Position numbers and translations under genes: made by a program. Positions 8,794 to 17,021 of a stretch of DNA of 24,335 nucleotides are shown piece after piece. Source of the DNA: Entamoeba invadens IP1 (taxonomy: Eukaryota; Evosea; Mastigamoebida; Endamoebidae). The notes under the pieces are model-generated. The model was not told where the DNA came from. It saw only the letters and a list, made by a program, of their open reading frames with translations, and did no database searches. Every line of letters begins with the position of its first letter. The first letter of the stretch is position 1. The DNA is taken from contig NW_004191755.1 in assembly GCF_000330505.1 (NCBI RefSeq), forward strand, positions 8,227 through 32,561, given 5' to 3'.

Positions 8794-9016
8794 ATGTTAT
8801 TGAAAAAAAACTTAAAAAACAAAAAAATGGTAAATAACATTGATTTTTTTAATTAATTTATTATATCAGACAAAACAGAATTATTCTTTACCAAAAATGA
8901 AAAAAAAGAAATAAAACGATAAATAATTTAAAAGACGTAATTTAAGGACATTTTGAATTTTAAAAAGAAGAATTCATTTTGGATTCTTTATTATATTATT
9001 ATATAAAGATAAAATC

Positions 9017-10840
9017 TTGAAACAAATAAAACAAATGCCTGTCAAAGTAGATTGGATACAAGACAAGTTGGCGGATAAAATAGATACTAAAACATTTTAT
9101 TGCATCATTTGTGGTAAAATTATGAGCTGTAATGGTTTAAATTTACATACTTTACAACACAAAACAATATTTGATAATATAGAACTTAAAAAATGTTTGA
9201 TAAAAACGTATTTTAATGGAAAACGATTTTCAAATAACTGTGAAGGTAAAGGAATTGATTCTTATGTTTTTGAAAACCAATTAGAAAATGAATATAACAC
9301 AAAAAATAAGATAAAAGAAACAAACATGACTATCGCTCAAATAATTTCTGAAAATGATTTATTATGTAAAACAGATGTAATTAAAAATATAATACAAATA
9401 ATTATTCAAGTTGCCGAAGAATTTGGAATTAACACAATAAATAAACTAAGTCTTTCAAGAACATCAATGAGGCGATTATCAGAAACTGTATTTGAAAAAG
9501 AAGAAGAGAAAAAGTTATACATAATACAAGAATCTAAATATGTTTCAATCCAGACTGATGAGTCAAAGATACACTCACATTCTCAATACATTTTTTGTTG
9601 TCGTACAATTAACCAAAAAAATATAATACATAATTTTATATTAGAAATGTCAACGCTCGAAACCAAATCAACAGGAAAAGAAATATTCAATAAATTAAAA
9701 ATTATAATAGATAAATACAAAATTAGCCAAAGCAAAATTATTTCAATAACCACAGATGGGGGTGCCAACGTGAATGGCAAAAATAGTGGTGCCGCGACAT
9801 TATTTTGTGAATATATCAACATGGTTCCAAAACAATTACAATGTGATAAAAATTGGTGTTATTGTCACAAAATTAATTTGATATCCAAATCACTTGAATC
9901 AATAACCACTGTCAGCAAATTTGTTGATTTTTCAGAACAATTTGTAACGTTTTGATAGAAGATTCAATCTGAAGCAAAACACACAATTCGGCAGTACCAA
10001 CTGATTGTTGTACATGATGGTCAAGTGTTGGGAAAATAATTGTGTTTGTTTACAATAATTGGAGCGATATTGAATTAAGATTGTTGGAAATGTGTGTTGA
10101 ATATACTGTTATTGATGATGTTGATATATTAGAATGTATATTGTTTTTTCAAAATAAAAATAACTATATAATAACTTCTTTTTTAATTGATACAATTGTT
10201 AAATTGAACAATTTAAACAAAAATTTACAAATTGAAAATGGGTTAATTGTGAAAGAAACTGGTAAAATTGTTAATTATTACAACAATAATAATGAAAAAA
10301 TCAACAAATTAAATAACAACGATTTTTCTGAATTTGAAAATATAAATAATTGTAATGTGGTTATTTGTTCGGCACAAAAAGAGTTCTTTTTGGAAATATT
10401 AGAAAAAATTAAAAAAGGAATTGAGTTGAGATTTAATTGTGTTAAATTGAATGGTTTTGAAAGTACAAGTAATTTGGTTTACTCAAATTTGGAAATTTAT
10501 ACATTGTTTGCCTTATATTTTGGCAAAATAATAAAAAACAAACAAACTGTTATTCCTTTACAACTCAAATATTTGTTGGAAGAAATTGTTCAACTTAGAA
10601 CCGTTGTCAATGATGAAATAGAGTTCGTGTTAGTTAAAAAACATGGATGTAAATTGTTTTGATATTTACTCTTATGTTGATATAATTAAAATATATCCAA
10701 AATTGTGGAATTTTTATTTGTATATCTCTGCTGTATTTCCAACAAGTACAATGAGTGAATCTGGTTTTTCTATAGCAAAAAATACCTGGCAACCAAACAT
10801 TTCATTTTCTTCATTCAACGCTAGAGTCGTGCTTAAATAG
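9017..10840 (+). pseudogene. hAT transposase, broken
   Basis: The first frame (9017-9955) carries an N-terminal BED-like zinc finger (CIICGK then HTLQH, residues about 30-53), a Q-T-D-E-S segment giving the first catalytic Asp (codon 9557) and T-T-D-G-G-A-N giving the second (codon 9755), then the C-x-x-H-type motif WCYCHK. Sequence continues in another frame through about 9958-10662; the conserved hAT T-R-W motif appears as T-stop-W, with TGA replacing Arg at about 10017. After a further shift near 10640 the C-terminal hATC dimerisation domain follows (YPKLWNFYLYI, then SESGFSIAKNTW with the third catalytic residue Glu). Lesions are frameshifts near 9950 and 10635 and TGA stops near 9970 and 10017. 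The apparent start of the second frame at 10042 is GTG and is not a real start. Function was cut-and-paste transposition; this copy should be inactive. Confidence 0.88.
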
Positions 10841-11037
10841 AACAAATCAATATTGTAATCAAAAAACATTTTTTAATTAAAATATTTTGAAATGTTGTTC
10901 AAATTGTTAACTATCGTTCTATTGATTTAAAAAAACAATTTTACATCAAATTTTTTATTTGAATTATTATTTACAATTTGCTAAAACTAAATAAATAATG
11001 ACACGTATTTGAGATTGCCACGAAGTTGTTTAAAAAC

Positions 11038-11056
11038 TGGATCTTGGCTGACCCTG
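11038..11056 (-). repeat. hAT right terminal inverted repeat
   Basis: Reads GGATCTTGGCTGACCCTG towards the boundary, the inverse of the left end with a few mismatches. It is followed by TTTAAAA, the right copy of the target duplication. Confidence 0.8.
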
Positions 11057-12800
11057 TTTAAAATAGTCAATTTACTATATATTGTCGATTGTAATATTTT
11101 TAATTATGTGATTATGTTTATTGATCTTTTCTTAATATTTTGTTTCAAAAAATAAATTGTGTTACCAAACTATTAAATTATAATTAATTATATTAACGGT
11201 TGTACTATTTGTTTTTAGATGAAAAATATTAATTTTGATATGATTTTAATAGTTAATTACTATAGTTTGTAGTTTGAGAAAACCCATAATAAATAAAAAT
11301 ACCAAACTACTTTTCAATTAACATACTTCAAAAAGATACAACGGGACACAAAGAGTAGATATGCCGCAACTGTCGAAACTTGTTGCAAAAGCGAGTTGCG
11401 GCGTCGTGAATCCATCTCCAGAAGATACAAGACACAAAGAGGAGATGCCTGAAAAAAGAAACATAAAGATATCCTAATCGGGTTTTCGTTCCAGTGTTAG
11501 GTTTGAAGGGTAAAACCCAACCCGTTTTCTTTCCGTCTGTCCGGCCCTTCAAAAAGACAGATTTTGTTGAAACTGTGTACATTAATTCAAATTGTGATGA
11601 CGTGGCAAATTACAAAATACACATTTGGAGTCAACATGTTGCAATGTTTGAAAATTTGAAATAAAAAAGTGACAAAAAAGTCAGTTAAGTTGGAAGACAA
11701 CAACACTCTTTGGTGTGAAATTGTCATTGTCAGTCAACTCGTTTTGTTTGGCGGTGTAAGTGTATGGGTTGCAATGACTTCCATTTTGACCATTCTTGCA
11801 CACAAGTATATCATCATAACCAAATCCAAAGAGATGTGGAAAGTCTTGAGAATTCAGATAAAATTCACGATCGGTGTCATTTCCACTTTTCCCAAACTTT
11901 TTTGGATTTAAAGTTCCACTTCTCAGAAGTGAAAAGATGTAAGAACTGCCACTGTTGAGCTGTTTGCTAACAGCATTAATATTACCAGTGAACACGCCAC
12001 CAAACTTGTTGTGATTTGTGTCTTCCACCAAAAAGCACAAGTTGCTTTTGTTCATGACTTTTGTATCAAACACTGAGGTGTCTCTTGACCAGTCGTCTTT
12101 ATCCGAATTAAACACAACACTCCCAATTTTCATTCCCGTCAACTTTTCAAGACCGGCTTCTTCTTCAAGTGTAATGTGTTCTCTCTTCATTTCTCGGCTT
12201 CTTCATCATGTTGTCTCTTTGAATTGATGAATTTCTCTGATTTTATAATTTGATCGACTGCTTTGTTCTTAGCCTGGACAATTATGTAGGTTTGGTCTTC
12301 AAGTGGTTTTATATCCATTTGGCACTTTTCTTCATAAAGTGCAATTTTGATATTGAATATCTCATACAACTTGTCGTTGTCGCTTTGTATTGAATACAGA
12401 CTTATTTCACTTTTGATTTTGTTGGTTGCGTTATCCAAATCAGTGACGATGGTGTTGAGTGATGTTGTGATGTTCTTCTTTCTATCAAATATAGCATCGA
12501 GTCTGTCGAAGTGTCCCTCTGCGTTTTCAATGAGTTGATCAATGTCAAGTGACTTGTTGTCAACAAAGTTGTATTCCTTATTATTTTTGTTGAGGTCTGA
12601 CACCGCCTTTGCTGCGTTAGTGCAAAGTGCTGAGAGTGCTATTAACTCGTTTTCCATGTATGTTTATAGAGTTTATTTGTTTTTATATTTAATTTTTTAT
12701 AAATTACATTCAAAATGATTATTACATCATACATAATGATTTTTTTTCTAATCAAAAACCAAAAATAAAATCATTTAAACTTACTTAAAATAATTTTAAT
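11057..12800 (-). repeat. inverted segmental duplication, arm 2
   Basis: Reverse copy of 2776-4518, containing the second TLDc gene, its leader and the GC-richer block downstream of it. Identity is very high in 11150-11640. The two arms are inverted about 6.5 kb apart and enclose the ADH and myosin relics. The segment is interrupted on one side by the hAT element and is bordered on the other by the Tc1/mariner-like element at 12896. Confidence 0.8.
11681..12657 (-). pseudogene. coiled-coil and TLDc-domain protein, frameshifted copy
   Basis: Paralogue of the gene at 2921-3901 with the same start, leader and TGA stop. The N-terminal coiled-coil frame (12657-12187, 156 residues) ends at TGA just after HDEEAEK. 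The TLDc frame resumes at an overlapping ATGA (12190-11681) with MKREHITLEEEAG and runs through SVVFNSDKDDW, LCFLVEDTNHNKFGGVF and SVVVFQLN. The intact copy reads straight through this point (DEEEEERIKREHITLEE), so a single-base loss splits the gene. Residue identity to the intact copy is high throughout, so the lesion is young. Independent translation from the overlapping ATG as a bare TLDc domain is possible but unsupported. Confidence 0.85.
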
Positions 12801-12893
12801 TTCAATAAGAGTTATATAAAATATGTAATTAAGTCCAAAACCACATAATTATAAATGTAATTTTTTAACTAATAAAGTTAAAAATGGGAAAAA

Positions 12894-12945
12894 TATTCCT
12901 TTTTTACTTTGAAATTGGATACAACCCCCAATGTTTTATATATTT
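12894..12945 (+). repeat. Tc1/mariner-like element, left TIR with TA target copy
   Basis: The 51 bp at 12895-12945 are an exact inverted copy of 16010-16060. TA at 12894-12895 is the presumed target duplication. The repeat carries the mid-segment GGATACAACCCCC, unusually GC-rich for this window and probably part of the transposase-binding site. Confidence 0.9.
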
Positions 12946-13110
12946 GGGTTTTTATTTTTTAGCCAACATTTTTGAACATTGAAATTAAAAAACAAAATGT
13001 AAAACAGTCTTTCATTTGGAGACAATGAGTTTTCGTCTATTTTTTGAGTTTTAGTTTTTCATTCAAAAATCATCTTTTTCCAATACATCTCAAAATCAAA
13101 CGTTGTTGAG

Positions 13111-14277
13111 ATGATACAGTTTCCACACTTCTACCGTTTGAATTCACAAAGTGATGTTGACACAAAAACAACAAAGACAACTTGCGACATTTTTGGTGAA
13201 AAAGCAACACCATTCAATATACCAGATGTTCCAAAACCACTTTCTACAGAAGAAAGTTCATGTGATGATATTGAACATTTCTCGCATTTCTCGATACCAA
13301 ACAAAGACCCTTCAATTCTCATTGTCGGTGGATTTTTTACAAACGCTTTACTTGTTTCCCATTTTGAAGAATATCACAATACACTAAAAACTACATCACT
13401 ACTACATTTTCCAAAAGACCACTCCTGTCATTTGCATTTCCCCTCGTGTATTGTTTCATCCACATTCGTTGGTCCTTCAAATAGAAAGGACAGTCTTAAA
13501 CGACTCAACCATTTACAGATTTTGCTCTTCTATAATAAAGGGAATAATAAAAACAAAACTGCAATTCACTTTGGAGTATCACCATCGACAGTTTCAAATA
13601 TTTTGAAAGGAGCTGAATGTGGGAAACCTCTGGAAGGAGAAAGAAGAGGAAGAATGATGGGTTACAACACAAAGTTTGACTACCACACAATAACAGAAAT
13701 TATAAATGAGATTGACAAAAACAACCAAATAACACTGAAAATGTTGATGGACGAAGTCAACTTAAAGAGGAAAAGGTGGATGGATGGTGTGGAACAAGTT
13801 GAAAGAGAGATGGGTGTCGAAGAGGAAAAAATAATTAAAATGAGAGAAAAACAAAATGTAAGTGTTTCGGGAATACACAACGTGTTATTAAAACTGGGAT
13901 GGACACTTAAAAACACGAAACGAGAACCGATTAATCGAAACACACCAATGAGGTGTGAGCAGAGACGCGTTTATGCGGCTCACATTGATTTTATTTTGAC
14001 ATACAAATTCATTTTTGTAGATCTTGACGAAGTTGGGTTTAATTTAAACCAACGCAGATCCCAGGGATACTCTTTAAGTGGTACATGTTGTTCCGTAAAA
14101 AACAGGTGCATAAGAGAACCCAACATAACTGCATTTGTTATGATGGTTCCAGGAAAAAACTCGTGTTTAGAATATCGACTAAAAGTTCAAATAGCCTTTT
14201 CCTTGAGGCTGTTGAGGATGTTTTCATCCCACAACTCAAAGATTGGTTCAACAACTGCTTTATTCACTTCGTATTAG
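13111..14277 (+). CDS. Tc1/mariner-like transposase, N-terminal part (HTH and first catalytic Asp)
   Basis: A 388-residue frame, meaningful up to about 14160. Residues about 123-165 form a helix-turn-helix (NKTAIHFGVSPSTVSNILKG) and a second DNA-binding unit follows at about residues 205-275 (VSVSGIHNVLLKLGWTLKN). The catalytic core opens with FVDLDEVGFN; Asp306 (codon 14026) is the likely first acidic residue, followed by the family's RRSQGYSLSG turn and NITAFVMMV strand. After GKNS the homologous reading leaves this frame; the residues to the stop at 14277 are out of frame. The N-terminal 120 residues are not recognised. The enzyme would cut at the TIRs and insert at TA. The next frame overlaps in -1 phase. 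Confidence 0.85.
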   Translation: MIQFPHFYRLNSQSDVDTKTTKTTCDIFGEKATPFNIPDVPKPLSTEESSCDDIEHFSHFSIPNKDPSILIVGGFFTNALLVSHFEEYHNTLKTTSLLHFPKDHSCHLHFPSCIVSSTFVGPSNRKDSLKRLNHLQILLFYNKGNNKNKTAIHFGVSPSTVSNILKGAECGKPLEGERRGRMMGYNTKFDYHTITEIINEIDKNNQITLKMLMDEVNLKRKRWMDGVEQVEREMGVEEEKIIKMREKQNVSVSGIHNVLLKLGWTLKNTKREPINRNTPMRCEQRRVYAAHIDFILTYKFIFVDLDEVGFNLNQRRSQGYSLSGTCCSVKNRCIREPNITAFVMMVPGKNSCLEYRLKVQIAFSLRLLRMFSSHNSKIGSTTALFTSY

Positions 14278-15209
14278 ATAATGCAGCTATACACAAAAAA
14301 GACATGATTTCCCTTTCCTCAAAAAACGGGATCTTTGTTTCCTTTTTAGTTCCTTATTCCCCACAATTAAATGCTATTGAAAAGTGTTTTTCAATTGCGA
14401 AATCGTACTTAAATAAAGTACTTACAGATGACAAGTATTTTCATGAAGCGATTAAAGTATCAAGATGTTATCAATTTTGTCATTTAAACTTGAAGGCAGC
14501 AAACAAAATTGAGCTTCCGGTTTTTTCCTGTCTAATAAGTGCGTCTCTTTTACATGTAACTGAAGAACAAACGGTAAATCTTCACCTGAAAACTGAAGAA
14601 TGGATTAAAAGATCAAAGGAAAAAGCCCTATTTATTAATGACGATTCGTGTAATGAAAAAATTGTCAATGTTGATGTTCCCAAAGCCGAGGGGGGATTTT
14701 CAATAACTTTTACAGAACGAAATGTATTAGAAACAACTGTCAAATACTTAACAAGAAACAAATGTCTTCACATTTTAGGTGGAAAGAGGTTTGGATTATT
14801 TTCAACAGAGAAAGAGACCTCTCCCATTTATTGCAAAGAATGTGGAACACTGCTGAATTCACTTCCGACAACATCTCCTGTGAAGTCGGCATCATTGTCA
14901 CAAACATCACTGCTGAATTCACTTCCAACAACAACCAGGGATGATGATCTTCCGAAAAAGAGAAAGGCATCTTTCAATGAAAAACTAGTCTCCACCTTTC
15001 AGAAACAAGCCAAATTTCAAATTGTTTCTGGATTATTCGCACAACAAAACCATCGGGAATATCTTCAACAAACGACACCGCCATTTTTAAATCATCTCAA
15101 ACAAACTAAAAAACTGTTATTTCAGACCCAGCAGATCATTACCTTTCAATCAGTGATTCCTCAATTGAAATATCCAACACTGTTTTCCCGAGATACATCA
15201 CTGAAATAG
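14085..15209 (+). CDS. Tc1/mariner-like transposase, C-terminal catalytic part and linker
   Basis: Meaningful from about 14161. It continues the DDE fold with VFRISTKSSNSLFLEAVEDV, then HFVLDNAAIHKKD with the second catalytic Asp (codon 14277) and VPYSPQLNAIEKCFSIAKSYL with the Glu (codon 14379). By my count 33 residues separate Asp and Glu, close to the DD34E spacing of Tc1/IS630 enzymes. After about 14600 comes a linker with one C-x-x-C pair (YCKECG) and a repeated LLNSLPTT, not recognised. Homologous reading appears to pass to the Ulp1 frame near 15108, so the last 30 residues before the TAG at 15207 are probably out of frame. The ATG at 14085 lies in the overlap and is unlikely to be a natural start; translation probably arrives from the upstream frame. 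Confidence 0.82.
   Translation: MLFRKKQVHKRTQHNCICYDGSRKKLVFRISTKSSNSLFLEAVEDVFIPQLKDWFNNCFIHFVLDNAAIHKKDMISLSSKNGIFVSFLVPYSPQLNAIEKCFSIAKSYLNKVLTDDKYFHEAIKVSRCYQFCHLNLKAANKIELPVFSCLISASLLHVTEEQTVNLHLKTEEWIKRSKEKALFINDDSCNEKIVNVDVPKAEGGFSITFTERNVLETTVKYLTRNKCLHILGGKRFGLFSTEKETSPIYCKECGTLLNSLPTTSPVKSASLSQTSLLNSLPTTTRDDDLPKKRKASFNEKLVSTFQKQAKFQIVSGLFAQQNHREYLQQTTPPFLNHLKQTKKLLFQTQQIITFQSVIPQLKYPTLFSRDTSLK
14154..14160 (+). promoter_or_regulatory. A AAA AAC heptamer at the -1 frame junction of the transposase
   Basis: In the upstream frame the codons are GGA AAA AAC, so the seven bases have the X XXY YYZ phase of a canonical -1 slippery site, the same heptamer used by bacterial IS1. The homologous reading changes from frame +1 to its -1 frame at exactly this point. 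I see no strong stem-loop immediately downstream (only a 4 bp AGCC/GGCT stem at 14193-14210). Loss of one A from an A7 run would produce the same picture. Confidence 0.4.
14848..14940 (+). repeat. 60 bp-period duplication inside the transposase linker
   Basis: CACTGCTGAATTCACTTCC at 14848 recurs exactly at 14908, a spacing of 60 bp (20 codons), so the protein repeats LLNSLPTT in frame. It looks like a small in-frame tandem duplication in a flexible linker. Confidence 0.75.
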
Positions 15210-15877
15210 AACACCTTTTTGATTCGGAAGATACGCAACGAGTTGTCAGAAACATTTTATCTTTCCCATACATGCCGGACATTTTTGAAAAAAGACGAAT
15301 GCTTGAAAACGAACAGATTGATACCGAAATACTCGATATTTTCAATTCATGGACAATGCTAAAAAATGACTACATTTGGAAAAACAATGTATTGGTTGCA
15401 AATTGGGATATGTTCGACAATGAAAAAACATTCACTGAACAACTTGACAAGTATTTAGATACCATCACTGAATTTGATATTTTTCTGCTTCCAGTCCTTC
15501 ACCGTCATCATTTCATGATTTGTGGTGTTTTTGTTGGCGACGACAGTGTTCCCTTTGTGGTTAAATTGGACAGTTTGGCTCCAAATACTTTTTTGGATAG
15601 TGTTGCTCTATTGCTCAAAAAGAAATTTGAAAATCGGGGATTTAAATTTGAATCTATTTGGCTTTTTTCTCCAACAATTCCACAACAACTTGATTGCGTT
15701 TCATGCGGATGTTATGCATCGTACTTCATTGACAGGATTGTGGAATGTTGTCCTCGAACGGTTTCGGAAATAACGAGGGTTTTAGACGAACCAGAAGCAA
15801 GATCATTTAGAGAAACAATGAAGAAAATCACAAAACCAAGATTTGCCAATGAAATATTGGATTTGTTATGCTTTTGA
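15110..15877 (+). CDS. Ulp1/C48-family cysteine protease domain of the transposon
   Basis: Open from 15110 to TGA at 15877; the first ATG is at 15272, but coherent sequence precedes it (for example SIEISNTVFPRYITEIEHL), favouring continuation from the transposase. Numbered from the ATG, the Ulp1 signature is complete: His80 in HRHHFMICGV, Asp100 in VKLDSL, Gln139 in TIPQQLDCVSCGC and nucleophile Cys145 in SCGCYASYFID. Ulp1/SENP enzymes cleave SUMO precursors and remove SUMO; related C48 domains occur in some Mutator-like and CACTA transposons. The domain here is about 200 residues, the usual size. It might protect the transposase from SUMO-dependent silencing or process a fusion protein. All catalytic residues are present and the frame is intact, unlike other genes nearby. 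Confidence 0.87.
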   Translation, partial: KTVISDPADHYLSISDSSIEISNTVFPRYITEIEHLFDSEDTQRVVRNILSFPYMPDIFEKRRMLENEQIDTEILDIFNSWTMLKNDYIWKNNVLVANWDMFDNEKTFTEQLDKYLDTITEFDIFLLPVLHRHHFMICGVFVGDDSVPFVVKLDSLAPNTFLDSVALLLKKKFENRGFKFESIWLFSPTIPQQLDCVSCGCYASYFIDRIVECCPRTVSEITRVLDEPEARSFRETMKKITKPRFANEILDLLCF

Positions 15878-16009
15878 AAAGCCATCTAGTACTCATTCTT
15901 AAAAAAGTGTTATTAAAACTATTATTTGGTTTTCTATTTTCTATTTTCATTAAAAAAATAATAGTATTGTTTTAACTTCCTGAAGCTGCGTTTTTTCTTT
16001 TTGTGTTCT
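15878..16009. other. 3' untranslated part of the Tc1/mariner-like element
   Basis: AT-rich sequence between the protease stop and the right TIR. No terminator or polyadenylation signal could be identified with confidence. Confidence 0.4.
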
Positions 16010-16061
16010 AAATATATAAAACATTGGGGGTTGTATCCAATTTCAAAGTAAAAAAGGAATA
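16010..16061 (-). repeat. Tc1/mariner-like element, right TIR with TA target copy
   Basis: Exact inverted copy (51 of 51) of 12895-12945. TA at 16060-16061 is the right target copy. Confidence 0.9.
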
Positions 16062-16894
16062 CATAGATATTGTTATAATTGCTAAATAATTATTTAACTA
16101 TCAATAAGATTAAAAGCAAACCCAATATTTGTTTTTTAATATTTTTTATTTTTTAATTAATTATTGTTTATTTATATGTTGCCATTAAAAAGTTTAACAA
16201 AAGTAACACTTAAATAAAGATAAATGATTTTTATAAATCCTATTATTCCCTTATATTCCCTTATATTTCCCCTAATATATAATAGCAAAATCGGAATATT
16301 AATTTATTTACAATTACTATTTTTATTGGTTTTATACTATTAAGCGTGTACTATATTAATGGTTAATTTTACTAAATATAATGGTAAATTGTGATAATGT
16401 TTAAAAAACTATAGTTAATATTTTGACTAACTATCGTTTTATTATGGTTTAATTCCATAAAAAGATAAGTATTTATTTTAATTTAATTAACTAAATAAAT
16501 TTCAAAAATAAGTAAACAAACAGACACACACATGTCATTCAAAATAAAATCACAAGAAAATCACAAGAAAAATGTAAAATAACACATAAACAAAAAAAAG
16601 ACGAAAAAGTTATAAATCGAAAAAGACGAGTTATTTTAAAAACGAGAAAACGAAAAAACGAAAAAACAAAAAAATATTTTTAAAAAAATCAATATAATCA
16701 ACTTTTTTCAATTGTACAGTTGGTCCATTAAATTTTCATCCAGCAAATTAACCTTAACCCAAAGAAAAACCAATTATTTTTTTTATTTTTATATTAAACT
16801 AATAAACTATACAATAATAAAAGTCAAATTTCTAAAATATTTATTTTAATAGTATAAACCCATGTTTTTCAAAAAATAAACATTTTTTTGGGCT
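16062..16894. other. AT-rich spacer between two transposons, with simple repeats
   Basis: No gene seen. Short repeats: a TTATATTCCC unit three times at about 16240-16270, a 12 bp tandem duplication AATCACAAGAAA at about 16548-16572, and a purine-rich run of CGAAAAA-like units at about 16590-16680. Confidence 0.6.
16590..16680. repeat. purine-rich low-complexity run with CGAAAAA-type units
   Basis: One strand is almost all A and G, with GACGA, ACGAGAAAACGA and ACGAAAAAACGA units. This is simple sequence, not coding. Confidence 0.6.
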
Positions 16895-16955
16895 TACAGT
16901 ATGTGAGAAAAGTATGTGAGAATGAGAAAACCCTGTGGATTCAACAAAAATTACA
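16895..16955 (+). repeat. pogo-like element, left TIR with TA target copy
   Basis: The 59 bp from 16897 match the inverse of 19376-19434 with two mismatches. The first 25 bp contain two direct copies of AGTATGTGAGAA spaced 12 bp apart, probably paired transposase-binding sites. TA at 16895-16896 is the target copy. Confidence 0.9.
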
Positions 16956-17021
16956 TATTTGTTTTTCTTTTTTTAAATAAAATTGTTTTTCTTTAAAAAA
17001 AACAATCTAAATAATATAATT

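Larger units (their letters stand above)
8775..11056 (+). mobile_element. hAT-type DNA transposon, decayed
   Basis: The element is 2282 bp. The ends are imperfect TIRs: CAGGGTCGGCCAAACGATC at 8775 and, reversed from 11056, CAGGGTCAGCCAAGATCCAG. It is flanked by a 7 bp direct repeat TTTAAAA at 8768-8774 and 11057-11063; hAT elements normally make 8 bp duplications, so one base may have changed. The duplicated segment at 2776-4560 has no insertion and reads GTTTTAAATAA at the equivalent site (about 4511-4521), so it is a paralogous empty site. The element contains one decayed transposase gene. Confidence 0.88.
12896..16059 (+). mobile_element. Tc1/mariner-like transposon encoding a transposase and a Ulp1-type protease
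   Basis: The element is 3164 bp, bounded by 51 bp perfect TIRs and TA/TA flanks, the standard Tc1/mariner (IS630) target duplication. Perfect TIR identity suggests recent insertion. One plus-strand coding block fills most of it: a transposase in two overlapping frames (13111-14277 and 14085-15209), then a Ulp1/C48 protease frame (15110-15877). In the frame that carries homology at each point there are no stop codons between 13111 and the TGA at 15877, only two -1 frame changes at A6C runs. The length exceeds a typical Tc1/mariner element (about 1.3-2.4 kb) because of the protease module. Confidence 0.92.

Noticed and set aside
13151..13387. Overlapping 78-residue frame within the transposase N-terminal region
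   Set aside because: It has no recognisable motif and overlaps the frame that leads into the helix-turn-helix; treated as a shadow.
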